From the NCBI GenBank assembly GCA_017619585.1, contig JAFZSA010000037.1, forward strand, positions 1 through 64,000: a stretch of DNA of 64,000 bases. The letters run 5' to 3'. How positions within the stretch are numbered: the stretch's first letter is position 1; every line of letters starts with the position of its first letter. The DNA is from Bacteroidaceae bacterium. GTDB lineage: Bacteria > Bacteroidota > Bacteroidia > Bacteroidales > Bacteroidaceae. Of the stretch, positions 52,583 through 62,503 are shown in pieces. A program made the translations under genes and the position numbers. The notes under the pieces are model-generated. The model had not been told where the DNA came from, ran no database searches, and saw only the letters and a program-made list of their open reading frames with translations.

Positions 52583-54028
52583 ATGGCATTCAGTAGTAAC
52601 AAGGTAATAAGTTCAATGATATGGAAACTGTTGGAGCGGTTCAGCTCGCAGTTGGTGTCCTTTGTCATCTCCATCATCTTAGCTCGTATTTTGATGCCCA
52701 CAGATTATGGTATTATTGCCATTATCCTTGTTTTCATCAACATTGCGAACGTTATCATAGACGGCGGTTTTAATACCGCTCTAATACAAAAGAAAGATGC
52801 AGACCAGACAGACTTCTCTACAATTTTCTGGTTTTGTCTTTTAATGGCTGCTGTTATTTATCTGTTTCTTTACTTTTGCGCACCTCTTGTTGCCTCTTTT
52901 TATAAAAAAGATGTGCTGATACCTGTGTTGAGAGTATTAGGCTTGAACATTTTCTTCTTTTCATTCAACTCAATACAGCGTGCATACGTGTCACGCCGGA
53001 TGCTTTTCCAGAAGTTGTTCTATGTAAATGCAATAGCGATAATCCTATCCGGAGCTATTGGCATAGCAATGGCATATGGTGGCTATGGCGTATGGGCTTT
53101 GGTAGGACAGACGTTAACAGGTTCTTTTTTCTGTTGCCTTTTCCTGTCGTTTTTCATTCAGTGGCATCCCACTATTGTTTTCTCAAAAGAACGTTTTACA
53201 GGGTTATTCGATTACGGATGGAAGATCTTTCTTACAAATTTCATCATATCATTTTATGATAACATCCGCAGCCTTGTGATAGGCAGACTTTATCAGCCAG
53301 CTGCTCTTGCATTCTTTGACAGGGGTAAGTCGCTTCCTTCATTGCTGATGACAAATGTGACAACTTCAATAGATTCTGTATTATTGCCCACTCTTTCAGA
53401 AGAGCAGGACAATACACTGCGAGTGAAGCAGATGATACGACGTAGTATTGGCGTCAGTTATCTGTTTGTTGCTCCTTTGCTTGTTGGGTTCATTGTTGTC
53501 GCAAAGGAACTTGTCTTGGTGCTGCTTACAGAAAAATGGTTGCCGGCTGTTCCTTTTGTTCAGATCTTCTGCATTGCATTTTTGCTGATGCCGATACAGA
53601 ATATCAATACCACCGGAATTAAATCATTAGGCTATAGCAATATCATACTGAAGCTTGAGATAATCAAGAAGATTATAGAGGCGGTAATCCTTATTGTCAG
53701 TTTCATGATAAATGTCTATGCTATAGCATGGGGTGTAGTACTATACAATGCCATCTGTATTGCCATCAACTTGTCTCCAAGCAAGAAACTTGTTAATTAT
53801 GGCGTATGTGAGCAGATAAGGGATGTGTTACCGACATTGATGGCAGCATTGTTGATGGGAACAGTTGTCTATGCTTGTGGATTTTTGCCGTTTAGCAATA
53901 TTGCGCTTCTTTTCGTTCAGGTTGTTGCCGGCGTAGCGACTTATTGTCTAACATGTATGCTTTTAAAGCTTGATAGTTTTGTATATATCTTGGGATATAT
54001 AAAGGACGTGATAAATCGTAAGGAGTGA
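52583..54028 (+). CDS. Wzx-type lipopolysaccharide/polysaccharide flippase
   Basis: 481 residues of the MOP superfamily with about 12-14 hydrophobic segments. Opening 'SSMIWKLLERFSSQLVSFVISIILARILMPTDYGIIAII' is the classic Wzx/WzxC start. It moves the undecaprenyl-linked unit across the inner membrane. It follows the GT4 gene by 15 bases and is followed by a GT2 gene with a 4-base overlap of a possible GTG start. Confidence 0.9.
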   Translation: MAFSSNKVISSMIWKLLERFSSQLVSFVISIILARILMPTDYGIIAIILVFINIANVIIDGGFNTALIQKKDADQTDFSTIFWFCLLMAAVIYLFLYFCAPLVASFYKKDVLIPVLRVLGLNIFFFSFNSIQRAYVSRRMLFQKLFYVNAIAIILSGAIGIAMAYGGYGVWALVGQTLTGSFFCCLFLSFFIQWHPTIVFSKERFTGLFDYGWKIFLTNFIISFYDNIRSLVIGRLYQPAALAFFDRGKSLPSLLMTNVTTSIDSVLLPTLSEEQDNTLRVKQMIRRSIGVSYLFVAPLLVGFIVVAKELVLVLLTEKWLPAVPFVQIFCIAFLLMPIQNINTTGIKSLGYSNIILKLEIIKKIIEAVILIVSFMINVYAIAWGVVLYNAICIAINLSPSKKLVNYGVCEQIRDVLPTLMAALLMGTVVYACGFLPFSNIALLFVQVVAGVATYCLTCMLLKLDSFVYILGYIKDVINRKE

Positions 54029-54033
54029 TTCGC

Positions 54034-55062
54034 ATGGATATAACACTTTCTATTGTAATGCCAGTATTCAATCATCCGAATGAATTGAAGCAAATGATAG
54101 ACTCTATCCTAGCGAATTCATATTCGGACTGGGAATTACTGGCAGTTGATGATGGTTCACAAGCGGAAACGTTATCAGTGTTGCGTGAATATGAGATATT
54201 GGATAAGCGTATACGTCTTATTCAACGAACAGAACTTCCCAAGGGAGCTCAGACCTGTCGTAATATTGGATTGAGAGAAGCTCGTGGTAAGTATATAATC
54301 TTTTTTGACTCAGATGATTATATTACTCCTGACTGCCTTGAAACACGTGTGCAATCCTTATCTGCAAGGAAAGACCTTGACTTCATGGTGTTTCCGTCTG
54401 GCGTTGTGGAAAATAACGTGTTTAAAGAAAAGCATCGTTTTATATTCGGATATCATTTCTTTAGGGACGATATAGAATATTTCTGTAGGCGTATTCTTCC
54501 TTTTGTCGTATGGAACAATATTTATCGTACGGACAGTCTTCGAAGGAATAATATTATATGGGATGTAAATCTTTTGTCGTTACAGGATGCAGATTTTAAT
54601 TTAACAACCATACTCAAAGGCTTGAAATATGAGTATTGTAGTTGTAAGCCTCACTTTGGTTATCGCATAAATGTAAATTCAGAGTCTGTCTCGAAAAAAA
54701 TATTATCTCAGGAACATAGGCAGAGTAATTTATATGCCTTGAATAAATTTTATGAAATCATACAAGGCAGGTTCGGGCATAAATATGACGAGGCACTTTA
54801 TGGCGGCGTAGTAGTCATATATAATAATATCTTTTGCACAGGAATAGACCTTAAGTACGCACAGGAATTTACCAAAATAGTTAAAAAGCATTCCCCTAAA
54901 TACGGTCTTTTGTTGAAACTGCAAGTATTAATGACAAGATTGTTGTCATTCATATTGCCATCGAAGTTGGCGCGTCAAATTCCAATGGCAATATGTCTTC
55001 ATGATTATCATAGTCGGGAAAATAAAAAACTTGTATTTGTTTCTGAACAGATAAAGTCATAG
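54034..55062 (+). CDS. Glycosyltransferase family 2
   Basis: 342 residues from ATG 54034; AAGGAG at 54020-54025 is well spaced as ribosome-binding site. A GTG at 54025 is possible but less likely. GT-A: 'LSIVMPVFNHPNELKQMIDSIL', 'DDGS', 'ARGKYIIFFDSDDYI' (DxD) near 83-98. The C-terminal portion is basic and A/T-rich. Specificity unknown. Confidence 0.87.
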   Translation: MDITLSIVMPVFNHPNELKQMIDSILANSYSDWELLAVDDGSQAETLSVLREYEILDKRIRLIQRTELPKGAQTCRNIGLREARGKYIIFFDSDDYITPDCLETRVQSLSARKDLDFMVFPSGVVENNVFKEKHRFIFGYHFFRDDIEYFCRRILPFVVWNNIYRTDSLRRNNIIWDVNLLSLQDADFNLTTILKGLKYEYCSCKPHFGYRINVNSESVSKKILSQEHRQSNLYALNKFYEIIQGRFGHKYDEALYGGVVVIYNNIFCTGIDLKYAQEFTKIVKKHSPKYGLLLKLQVLMTRLLSFILPSKLARQIPMAICLHDYHSRENKKLVFVSEQIKS

Positions 55063-55113
55063 ATATAATATGGTTGCATGCTGATTATAATAAAGGATGG
55101 TTTCTGAGTTATA

Positions 55114-55145
55114 TTTGGCTATATTGGATGATTTTTGTATATTTG
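55114..55145 (+). promoter_or_regulatory. Internal canonical promoter in the glycan operon
   Basis: TTTG at 55114-55117 is exactly 20 bases from TATATTTG at 55138-55145, a full consensus match. It lies in a 165-base gap, the only real gap in the plus-strand operon. Confidence 0.75.
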
Positions 55146-55227
55146 TAACGATAAATAGTAAAATAAGCTTAGAGCAAGATAGAAAAGATGTCTGTGAAGA
55201 TGTTATCTGTACAGAATCTTTTAAGAC

Positions 55228-56142
55228 ATGTCTAGGAAGATGAAACAGGTGTCCATTATAATCGTAACATATAATTCAGAGAAAGACATCTTTGATTGTG
55301 TGGATTCTATTAAACAAAAGGCTGATATACCTTTTTCTGATATTGAGCTCATCATTGTGGATAACAATAGTCATGAGCCTGACAGGATGTTTGCTCGTCT
55401 TCGTAACCAATGGGGGGATGACGTTATTCTGATTAAAAACGAGAAAAACGGAGGCTACGGACAAGGCAACAACGTGGGCATCCGTCGCGCCACAGCTCCC
55501 GTCATCCTCATCATGAATCCTGATGTACGCATGATAGGACCTTTTTTAAGAAAGCCATTGGAAGCCTTCCAGCAGGATCAGAAACTGATAATGTACGGGA
55601 TGAAGCAGATGTACACTCCCAGTATGCCCAGTCGTTTTTCTTTCTTGTTCACTGCGATGATGAATGGTTATGCACGCACCCTTCTGACAGGGCTGTGCAA
55701 TAGAATGGACTGGTATTTTCCTCGTTGGATGTATTTCTCGGGCTCCTGCTTTTTCGTGCGTAAAACGATGTTTGAGGCTGTAGGGCTGTTCGACGAGAGT
55801 GTTTTTATGTATGGTGAGGAGGATGATATTCACTATCGTCTGTCCAGGAAGTTCGGTAATTATTTCCGCTATGACCCAAGCATACGATACCTTCACCTTA
55901 TGTTAGGGCGGGCTCCTAGCCTATGCTACGAGAAAAAGCTTCTTGAGGTGGATCTTTATCATCATAAGAAAAAAGGTTGGCCAGCTCAAAAGACATTAAG
56001 AACATATCTGCAAACCAATAATGTCTTGCTTGCAAGATGTTATTTCCGTAGAATATTGGGAAAATGTGATGAGGAAAATTTCGCCGTACTTAAGGCGCTT
56101 AGAATAGAAATAAAGACGCAAATAAAGGAACTTAAGGAATGA
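55228..56142 (+). CDS. Glycosyltransferase family 2 (rhamnosyltransferase-like)
   Basis: 304 residues. 'VSIIIVTYNSEKDIFDCVDSI', 'IVDNNSHEPD', 'NGGYGQGNNVGI' and 'PVILIMNPDVRM' are typical of WbbL/RfbF-like rhamnosyl- and related transferases. 'SGSCFFVRKTMFEAVGLFDESVFMYGEEDDIHYR' carries the acceptor-side ED(D) motif. It starts downstream of the internal promoter. ATG 55240 is an alternative start. Its stop overlaps the next gene as ATGA. Confidence 0.88.
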   Translation: MSRKMKQVSIIIVTYNSEKDIFDCVDSIKQKADIPFSDIELIIVDNNSHEPDRMFARLRNQWGDDVILIKNEKNGGYGQGNNVGIRRATAPVILIMNPDVRMIGPFLRKPLEAFQQDQKLIMYGMKQMYTPSMPSRFSFLFTAMMNGYARTLLTGLCNRMDWYFPRWMYFSGSCFFVRKTMFEAVGLFDESVFMYGEEDDIHYRLSRKFGNYFRYDPSIRYLHLMLGRAPSLCYEKKLLEVDLYHHKKKGWPAQKTLRTYLQTNNVLLARCYFRRILGKCDEENFAVLKALRIEIKTQIKELKE

Positions 56143-56933
56143 CGGTCGATGTGCTTATTTCATGCATGTATCAGAAAGACTGGTCTATAGTGGCTCAGTC
56201 TCATCTAAACGGGAATGCTGTCATCATAAACCAATGTGACACAGACAGCCATGATACGTATGATTATGAAGGCAATCAGGTTCGTATGATTTCAACAACA
56301 GAGCGTGGTTTGTCGAGAAGCCGTAATATGGCTATCCTGCATTCCAATGCCGATATATGTCTTATATCGGATGATGATGAAATATATACAGATAATTATG
56401 TGGATATCATAACTAAAGCTTTTGCGGATTATCCACATGCTGACGTGATTTCTTTTCAGATAGGAAATGATATTGGTAAGACTTTTTCGCCTAAGCCCTT
56501 TAAAGTCGGTTATCTTGGAGCGTTGAAGATTGCAAGTTGCCAGATTGCCTTTCGGAGGAAAAGTGTCATAGAGGCAGGCATCCTGTTTGACGTGGAGATG
56601 GGGGCTGGTACCGGACATGGTTCAGGAGAAGAGATTAAATTCCTTTTTGATTGTCTCAAACATGGGTTATGTCTGCAGTATGTGCCGATAGAAATTGCCA
56701 AACTTATTCCCGGAAGCGCTTCGTCTTGGTTCCAAGGTTTTAATACAAAATATTTTGTAAATAGAGGTTGGGCTACAGCACGTTATATGGGCAAGTTTAT
56801 GGCTACCTGTTATGCCTTATACTTTGCTGTTAGAAAATATTCTATTTATCACAAAGATCATTCCATGATAAAAGCTTTCTATGATATGCTCAAAGGCATA
56901 TATTGTAATCCGTATAAGAAGGCGAAAGATTGA
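56139..56933 (+). CDS. Glycosyltransferase, GT-A fold
   Basis: 264 residues. 'STTERGLSRSRNMAILHSNADICLISDDDEIYTDNY' provides the nucleotide-sugar/DxD site (near 51-86), and 'IASCQIAFRRKSVIEAGILFDVEMGAGTGHGSGEEIKFLFD' the acceptor side. It resembles small GT2-like transferases of capsule loci. Start overlaps the previous stop by four bases. Specificity unknown. Confidence 0.82.
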   Translation: MTVDVLISCMYQKDWSIVAQSHLNGNAVIINQCDTDSHDTYDYEGNQVRMISTTERGLSRSRNMAILHSNADICLISDDDEIYTDNYVDIITKAFADYPHADVISFQIGNDIGKTFSPKPFKVGYLGALKIASCQIAFRRKSVIEAGILFDVEMGAGTGHGSGEEIKFLFDCLKHGLCLQYVPIEIAKLIPGSASSWFQGFNTKYFVNRGWATARYMGKFMATCYALYFAVRKYSIYHKDHSMIKAFYDMLKGIYCNPYKKAKD

Positions 56934-56996
56934 TAAACTTGTTTTGTGCCGGATTTTTTTATTCTGTTTTCATAGTAGGCAAATGTTAGTGTTGAT

Positions 56997-57983
56997 ATGA
57001 TACAAAAGAAATTCTATTTTGATGCCCTTCGCTTATTGGCGACGGTTGCGGTTGTGGTGATTCACACAAGTTCATCCTTTTGCGATATGGATAATCCTCC
57101 CTCGTATTCAAACCTGTTTTTCTTTACTTTCTATCATGATATTGCTTCTTTTGCAGTCCCTGTCTTTGTGATGATAAGCGGTGCCTTGTTTCTTAGTCCT
57201 GAGCGTGATACGTCATATCCAATATTGCTGCGGAAGTATGTTAAGCGCATAGCCATGGCACTTGTTGTATTTGGTCTTCCCATGTGTCTGATGGAGGCAG
57301 TATTCTCTCATGAACCTATTGCAGGTGCTTTCTACAACCTGCTTGTAGGCCATTCTTGGACTCATATGTGGTATTTGTACATGCTGATAGGTCTATATAT
57401 GCTGACTCCCTTTGTCAAGGCTCTTATTAAGGTGGAGTCGCGTCGTACTGTTGAGGGGGTACTCCTTGTCCTCTTCCTGATGTCTTCTCTTCTGCCAATG
57501 CTTAAGGGCTATGGCGTTCCTATAGATGGATGGATGTTAATGGGTACCCCCTTCATATTCTATTATATACTGGGATATTATTTGGCATTCTTAGAAGAAC
57601 TCCGATTGGGTTCTGTTTCTTGTTTCCTGATTTCGCTTTTATTGCCGGCAACAGTTATTGCAACTTTTTTCGGATTCCTCCCAGAGCATATGATTGTGTG
57701 CTCCGACGTACCTGTGGTTATAGGGGCAGTCGGAATGTTCCTCTTTTTCAAGCGTATGGATTTCCATTGGCCTATGGCAACAGCCTGTTATCCATATTGC
57801 TTTGCAATTTACCTTGTTCACCCATTCTTCATTAATGTGGCTCGCAAGGTGTTACATGTTGATTTGATTGCTTATGCGCCTTCCTGCATAAGCGTTCCTG
57901 TTGCATGTGTAGTTTTGTTTGTCCTTTCTCTTATTACAGGTTGGGTACTGCGTAAGATTCCCTTTATGCAAAAAGTTGTTTAA
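56997..57983 (+). CDS. Acyltransferase family 3 (O-acetyltransferase)
   Basis: 328 residues, ten predicted membrane segments. 'YFDALRLLATVAVVVIHTSSSFC' near 7-29 holds the conserved His (H22 region) of AT3 proteins, and 'PVFVMISGALFLSP' follows. The type is that of OafA/WecH, adding acetyl to a sugar of the glycan. It is the last gene of the plus-strand operon, convergent with the fusion gene at 58132. No clear terminator was found in 57984-58131. Confidence 0.87.
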   Translation: MIQKKFYFDALRLLATVAVVVIHTSSSFCDMDNPPSYSNLFFFTFYHDIASFAVPVFVMISGALFLSPERDTSYPILLRKYVKRIAMALVVFGLPMCLMEAVFSHEPIAGAFYNLLVGHSWTHMWYLYMLIGLYMLTPFVKALIKVESRRTVEGVLLVLFLMSSLLPMLKGYGVPIDGWMLMGTPFIFYYILGYYLAFLEELRLGSVSCFLISLLLPATVIATFFGFLPEHMIVCSDVPVVIGAVGMFLFFKRMDFHWPMATACYPYCFAIYLVHPFFINVARKVLHVDLIAYAPSCISVPVACVVLFVLSLITGWVLRKIPFMQKVV

Positions 57984-58131
57984 TCCTAGGGATAAAACTT
58001 CCTATATCGTTATATAAAAGGTTTTAATACGTGTTTTAAAAATTTTAAATGCCGTTAGAAAACATTTTCCTATTAGGGATAATCTGTTTTATAACGTGGG
58101 CTGGAGGAGAAATAATAATAGAGGGGGAGAA

Positions 58132-60429
58132 TCAACGTACGTATCCGTAGATCTTCTCCTTCCAGGAGTAGTGCTGCTTGACCATCTCGTAGCCGTTGAC
58201 GGCAAGCTGCTGGCGAAGGTCGGGATGATTCATGATTCTCAGGCAGGCATCCGCCAATGTAGCTGGTTCATCCTGGATGAGGCAGTTCTCTTCGTGCTTG
58301 AGTTCAGGGATTGCATTGGAGATGAGGCTTGTCATTACAACGGGAATGCCGCAACTCATGGCTGCAAGAACCTTGTTCTGTATACCTGCAGCAACTCGAA
58401 CGGGTGCTATAGCCAGGCAAGCATCACTGATGGTGCTCTCTATCTCGTCTACATAACCGGTAACGAAGATATTCTCTGAGGCCAGTTGCTGTATGCTTTG
58501 TGGGGGCTGTGCTCCCACAATATAGAACTGGGTATTGGGCTTTTGCTTGAGAATTCGTGGGAAGATATCCTGTACAAAGCATAATACGGCATCTTGATTC
58601 TGTAGCGTTCTCATATTACCAACAAAGACAATCTTGTTGGGGTCATATTTGTGCTTGATACTCTTGCTGCAGAGAATACCGTTTGTGTGAAGCTCCAGGC
58701 TTTCCGGATGGAGGGATTTTGTCTTCAGATAGTCTATGTCGGCCTGAGAAACCAATACGTTCTTAGGGAAGTGCAGCAGGCTGTACTGCTCGGCTCTGAG
58801 TATAAGGCGCTGTTCCATGCGATAGACATTCCTCAGCAGCCAGTTGCCTTTGCTTTGCGAGGACATTGCATAGGTCTTGGAAAGGGCATCTGTCATCTCT
58901 ATAATAGAACGGCTGTGAAGGCCAAGCTCATCCAGATAAGGCATCATACGCAACAGATGGGCTATGAACAGGTCCGGGTTCTCTTTCTGTATAATCTCGC
59001 GTAACTTCCTTCTGTAGGAACCTGACATATAGAAGCCGCATTGCATGGGTTTTGCCTGCAGGAAGCATATCACCGCATGAAAGAGTGATGCTATGTGATA
59101 GCGGTGTACAGTATAAACCTTGTGGTAAATGCGTTGCGCCTCAAAGATCTGAGGTTCTCCGTTCTCCTCCAGACTGAGCAGAATCAGTTTGTATCCTTGT
59201 TTGCGCAGTTGGTGTGCTATGTTGTTGATACGTAGCACATCGCCACCGTTTTCTGGAACAGGGAAACGGGGAGTCAAGATGCAAATTTTCTTAGCTTTTG
59301 CTGCGTTCTCCTTCAACTCTTGACGCAGGTTTGTCTCTGTGGCTAAGCGCTCGTCGTTTTTGGCGATATTGTGGTCAATCCTTTTCTGCCAGATCACAAA
59401 GATTATTACGTCAATCAATACAATCCATGTAATATCAACCTTGACCATGTACAGTCCCAAATTCAGCAGGGCAAAGAGAATGTCTGCAGCCAAAATGGTT
59501 AGCAAGGCCATTGTCATATAATGGCCAGTGCGCATGAGTTTGTGATGAAGGTGCGTCTTGTCGGCATGGAAAGGATGTTCACCTCTGAGGATACGACTGC
59601 AGGCAACACGTACGAGGTCGAAGGTGGGTATCAGCAGAAGCGTGTAGAAGAGCAACAGGCTATAGTGTTCGGGCTCTTTTATGGTGTTGTCTGAACAATA
59701 TTTCAGTCCCAAGTAGCTTAGTGCGTATCCTAACATCAAGCTTCCGGAATCACCCATGAAGATTTTTGTGCCCTTTGCGTTGTCGCCAAAAAGATTATAC
59801 CAGAGAAAGACTATAAGGCTACCGGACATGGCTGCCGTAAAGAGGCAGAATATATTCATGCCCCAGTCCCAGAATGCCCATGTAAAGACTGTAAAAGCTA
59901 TCAGGGATAGACTGCTGGCAAGTCCGTCTATTCCGTCGATTAGGTTTATGCTGTTGACAATCAGCATCACCAGGAAAACTGTCAGTGGGTAGCTGACAAT
60001 TTCAGGAATCTCATATATACCACAGAACCCGTATAGGTTATTGAGCGTTAAGCCTATTAGGGGAAAGCAGAGTGCTGCAATGAACTGAATAAAGAACTTC
60101 AGATGGGCAGAGAGTCCGAAGAGGTCGTCCAGCAATCCTGTAACGTATGTGGCAAAGATACCGAATCCTATCAACAAGGTGCTGGATTTAAGCGGTTCGC
60201 TCTCTCCAACGAAGTTGAAGATGATGGCTAAGGTGGCAGCAATGCCGACTATGGCACTCGGAACGAAGACAACGCCTCCCAAACGTGGTGTGTTGTTTTT
60301 GTGAACCTTACGATCGTTGGGTCTGTCGAAGTAGCCGTTGCGCTTACACAAACTCAGTATCCAGGGCATTAACAACATTGAGGTTAATGCCGAAGCTAAA
60401 AAGGATATGAAAATATAGAGCGCAGTCAT
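58132..60429 (-). CDS. Fusion of a WecA-like phospho-sugar transferase and a GT4 glycosyltransferase
   Basis: 765 residues. Residues 1-340 are a polytopic MraY/WecA-type domain: 'NDRKVHKNNTPRLGGVVFVP', 'GLLDDLFGLSAHLKF', 'NSINLIDGIDGLASSLS' and 'HPFHADKTHLHHKLM' (the HxxHLHH loop). Such enzymes move GlcNAc-1-phosphate or a relative to undecaprenyl phosphate and start glycan synthesis. Residues 380-765 are a GT-B domain, 'ICILTPRFPVPENGGDVLRI', with a 'GIQNKVLAAMSCGIPVV' donor site near 690-706, so it may add the second sugar. Both are usually separate proteins. Frames join without a stop. It is the last gene of the minus-strand operon. Confidence 0.85.
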   Translation of the reverse strand: MTALYIFISFLASALTSMLLMPWILSLCKRNGYFDRPNDRKVHKNNTPRLGGVVFVPSAIVGIAATLAIIFNFVGESEPLKSSTLLIGFGIFATYVTGLLDDLFGLSAHLKFFIQFIAALCFPLIGLTLNNLYGFCGIYEIPEIVSYPLTVFLVMLIVNSINLIDGIDGLASSLSLIAFTVFTWAFWDWGMNIFCLFTAAMSGSLIVFLWYNLFGDNAKGTKIFMGDSGSLMLGYALSYLGLKYCSDNTIKEPEHYSLLLFYTLLLIPTFDLVRVACSRILRGEHPFHADKTHLHHKLMRTGHYMTMALLTILAADILFALLNLGLYMVKVDITWIVLIDVIIFVIWQKRIDHNIAKNDERLATETNLRQELKENAAKAKKICILTPRFPVPENGGDVLRINNIAHQLRKQGYKLILLSLEENGEPQIFEAQRIYHKVYTVHRYHIASLFHAVICFLQAKPMQCGFYMSGSYRRKLREIIQKENPDLFIAHLLRMMPYLDELGLHSRSIIEMTDALSKTYAMSSQSKGNWLLRNVYRMEQRLILRAEQYSLLHFPKNVLVSQADIDYLKTKSLHPESLELHTNGILCSKSIKHKYDPNKIVFVGNMRTLQNQDAVLCFVQDIFPRILKQKPNTQFYIVGAQPPQSIQQLASENIFVTGYVDEIESTISDACLAIAPVRVAAGIQNKVLAAMSCGIPVVMTSLISNAIPELKHEENCLIQDEPATLADACLRIMNHPDLRQQLAVNGYEMVKQHYSWKEKIYGYVR

Positions 60430-60526
60430 ATTGTCGTTTATATTATATAAACGTTCTTTAAGTTTATTTTATTGTTCTGATTGCAGGGTTTTCCTGAAAA
60501 CAATCCTGTTTTTTGTCTTTTTATCT

Positions 60527-60982
60527 TTAATATTTGCGGAAGCGTAATGTTCCGTCCTCTCCTGTTAGTACCATTTTGTCTGAATTCAGTACGTCTATGT
60601 GCAGTCGTCCGTTGCTGGGGATTCCGTATTTGCGCAAGGCATCGATAGTATATGGAATAGTATCCAATTCTGAATCCCTGACGATTGTGTAGGGCTGGTT
60701 GATTACCAGATTGTCACCTTCCTGATGATAATACGTTATAAAGTAGGTGTCAGTTTCCCCTGGCAACTCTTGTAGCATCAGTATGTTGCTGCGTATCTTG
60801 TAATAGATATGCTTGTCGGGGGTGTCATAGGCAAGGGAGCCATCGGCGTTCCTCCATTCTTCAAGTTGCCACATACCGCCTAATGTACCGCTATCGTCTC
60901 GCTTATTCTCGCAACTGGCGTGCAGAAGTAGGGATAATAGTGCTACAATACAATATATATATATATGCTTTTGTGTTCTCAT
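60527..60982 (-). CDS. Lipocalin-like lipoprotein of unknown function
   Basis: 151 residues. Signal peptide ending 'LLLHASCENKRDD' gives a lipobox with Cys followed by basic and acidic residues (surface-export-like). The mature part, 'GTLGGMWQLEEWRNADGSL' then alternating strands and 'SDKMVLTGEDGTLRFRKY', looks like the lipocalin-like calycin folds common in Bacteroidota (DUF4488/5004 group). It lies between wzi and the fusion gene and is probably cotranscribed (three bases after wzi). Role in capsule attachment is conjecture. Confidence 0.68.
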   Translation of the reverse strand: MRTQKHIYIYCIVALLSLLLHASCENKRDDSGTLGGMWQLEEWRNADGSLAYDTPDKHIYYKIRSNILMLQELPGETDTYFITYYHQEGDNLVINQPYTIVRDSELDTIPYTIDALRKYGIPSNGRLHIDVLNSDKMVLTGEDGTLRFRKY

Positions 60983-60985
60983 GTA

Positions 60986-62503
60986 TTACTTTGTTTTGTT
61001 GAACCATCCGTTATATGATACGGACAGCATACCGCCATTACTCTTGCCCAGGATTTCTCCGTCATTATGACCGTAACTGGCTGTGATTCCTAATCCTTTT
61101 ATCTTGTGTGGCTTATAGGTAACTTCAGCCATCAGATAATTAGCTTTCTGAGGATCTGGTGTGGGCGCATTGTAGGAGCCCAAGCTCTTCTCGTGGGTAT
61201 ATAGCAGACGCCAGCCCCATTCTTCTGTGGGTTGACCGCTAAGGCCGATGTGGTGGGCGTTGATGCGACTGTGATATACCATGAGGTTGTTGCTAAAACC
61301 AAATCTGTCGTTATACATGGGGGAGGAGAGCAACGGGTTACCCATCACAAACCCCGAGTGTTGCCAGGCGCCATATATGTGGTGGTTGTAATATTGGTCG
61401 CATCCACTAATCTGTTCAGGTATGGCGTTTGTATGATCATGGTAAATTGCACCGCTCTGATCCATAGTTCCAATATGCTCATAGACAAGACTGCTTAGGA
61501 ACGGATTCTTAGGCAGGTTTATTTCTGCCCCCCATAGCATATCCTTCCAGCCATACTGCCAGAACAATTGGCTTTGGTCTTCAAAGAAGTGCTCCATGTA
61601 ACCTGCTACGCTCCATCCCTTGCCTTGATAGTCGACTCGTAGATGCCAGCTTCCTAACTGGTTACCCTCACGATTGGAATAAATGTTACCATCGTTAAGG
61701 TCCCCCCCTCCAGGAATGAATGCATTCCAGAAGCTCTTGATACCATTTAATAGAGAGATTTTGTCATCTATAGGGGCATCAAAGCCTGCTCTTTGCCTAA
61801 GGTTATAGCCTGTTCCGCCAAACTGACAACTCATTTCAATTCCGCCCGTTACTGTCAAGGGGAACTTCTCTGTGTTGCCTATACGCAGGAACGCTGCCTT
61901 GGAGTGGTACAACGAACCTGAGGTATAGTAGTTGGGCGTGTTGTTGTTAAACTGGCGTTGCCAGTTATTGTCTGTATACCATCCGTATGCAATGTGACCT
62001 TTGACTGCCAGCCAGTTCTTAGTCCCAGGTATAGTCAGGAAATCAGGAATCTCCACTCTAACCTGTGGCAATGGACGCGCATTGATACCAGTTGTCATAG
62101 CGCCACTGCTTAGTGCCTGATTCTTCAGTTCAAGGGGACGCTCTTTCTGACCTAAGCTTAGGCGGAGTGCCTTCCATTGGATGTCTGTATAAAGCTGCTG
62201 GATGATAAAGTGTTTGCCCTCCATGCCTACGGCAGCTGCAATGTCGGCTCCATAGCCTATGCGCCAGTTGCGTGTGCTATCTGTCATAACGTCTCTTTGA
62301 AGGCTGGCACGCAGATAGCCATAGTTGTTCTTGTGCGAACTTAATCCGTATCTGTTACTTGTGAACCAGAACGGTGCATAGTCACCCCCACTGAATGCAC
62401 TTGTGATAGTGCCTTCATAAAACACATCCTCCCCTAAACGGCTGAGTTGAGCTTCAGCCGTCCAGGGAAGGATAGTTATCAGGAGTGTTAACAGCTTTCT
62501 CAT
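60986..62503 (-). CDS. wzi: Wzi-family capsule assembly outer-membrane protein
   Basis: 505 residues with signal peptide MRKLLTLLITILPWTAEAQ. Beta-barrel with Wzi-family blocks 'PFWFTSNRYGLSS' near 45, 'RLSLGQKERPLELKNQALSSGAMTTGINARPLPQVRVEIPDF', and 'KGWSVAGYMEHFFEDQSQLFWQYGWKDMLWGAEINLP'. Wzi is an outer-membrane lectin that helps attach capsule to the cell surface. The start codon directly follows the stop of the autokinase gene (TAAATG), so they are coupled. Confidence 0.9.
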   Translation of the reverse strand: MRKLLTLLITILPWTAEAQLSRLGEDVFYEGTITSAFSGGDYAPFWFTSNRYGLSSHKNNYGYLRASLQRDVMTDSTRNWRIGYGADIAAAVGMEGKHFIIQQLYTDIQWKALRLSLGQKERPLELKNQALSSGAMTTGINARPLPQVRVEIPDFLTIPGTKNWLAVKGHIAYGWYTDNNWQRQFNNNTPNYYTSGSLYHSKAAFLRIGNTEKFPLTVTGGIEMSCQFGGTGYNLRQRAGFDAPIDDKISLLNGIKSFWNAFIPGGGDLNDGNIYSNREGNQLGSWHLRVDYQGKGWSVAGYMEHFFEDQSQLFWQYGWKDMLWGAEINLPKNPFLSSLVYEHIGTMDQSGAIYHDHTNAIPEQISGCDQYYNHHIYGAWQHSGFVMGNPLLSSPMYNDRFGFSNNLMVYHSRINAHHIGLSGQPTEEWGWRLLYTHEKSLGSYNAPTPDPQKANYLMAEVTYKPHKIKGLGITASYGHNDGEILGKSNGGMLSVSYNGWFNKTK

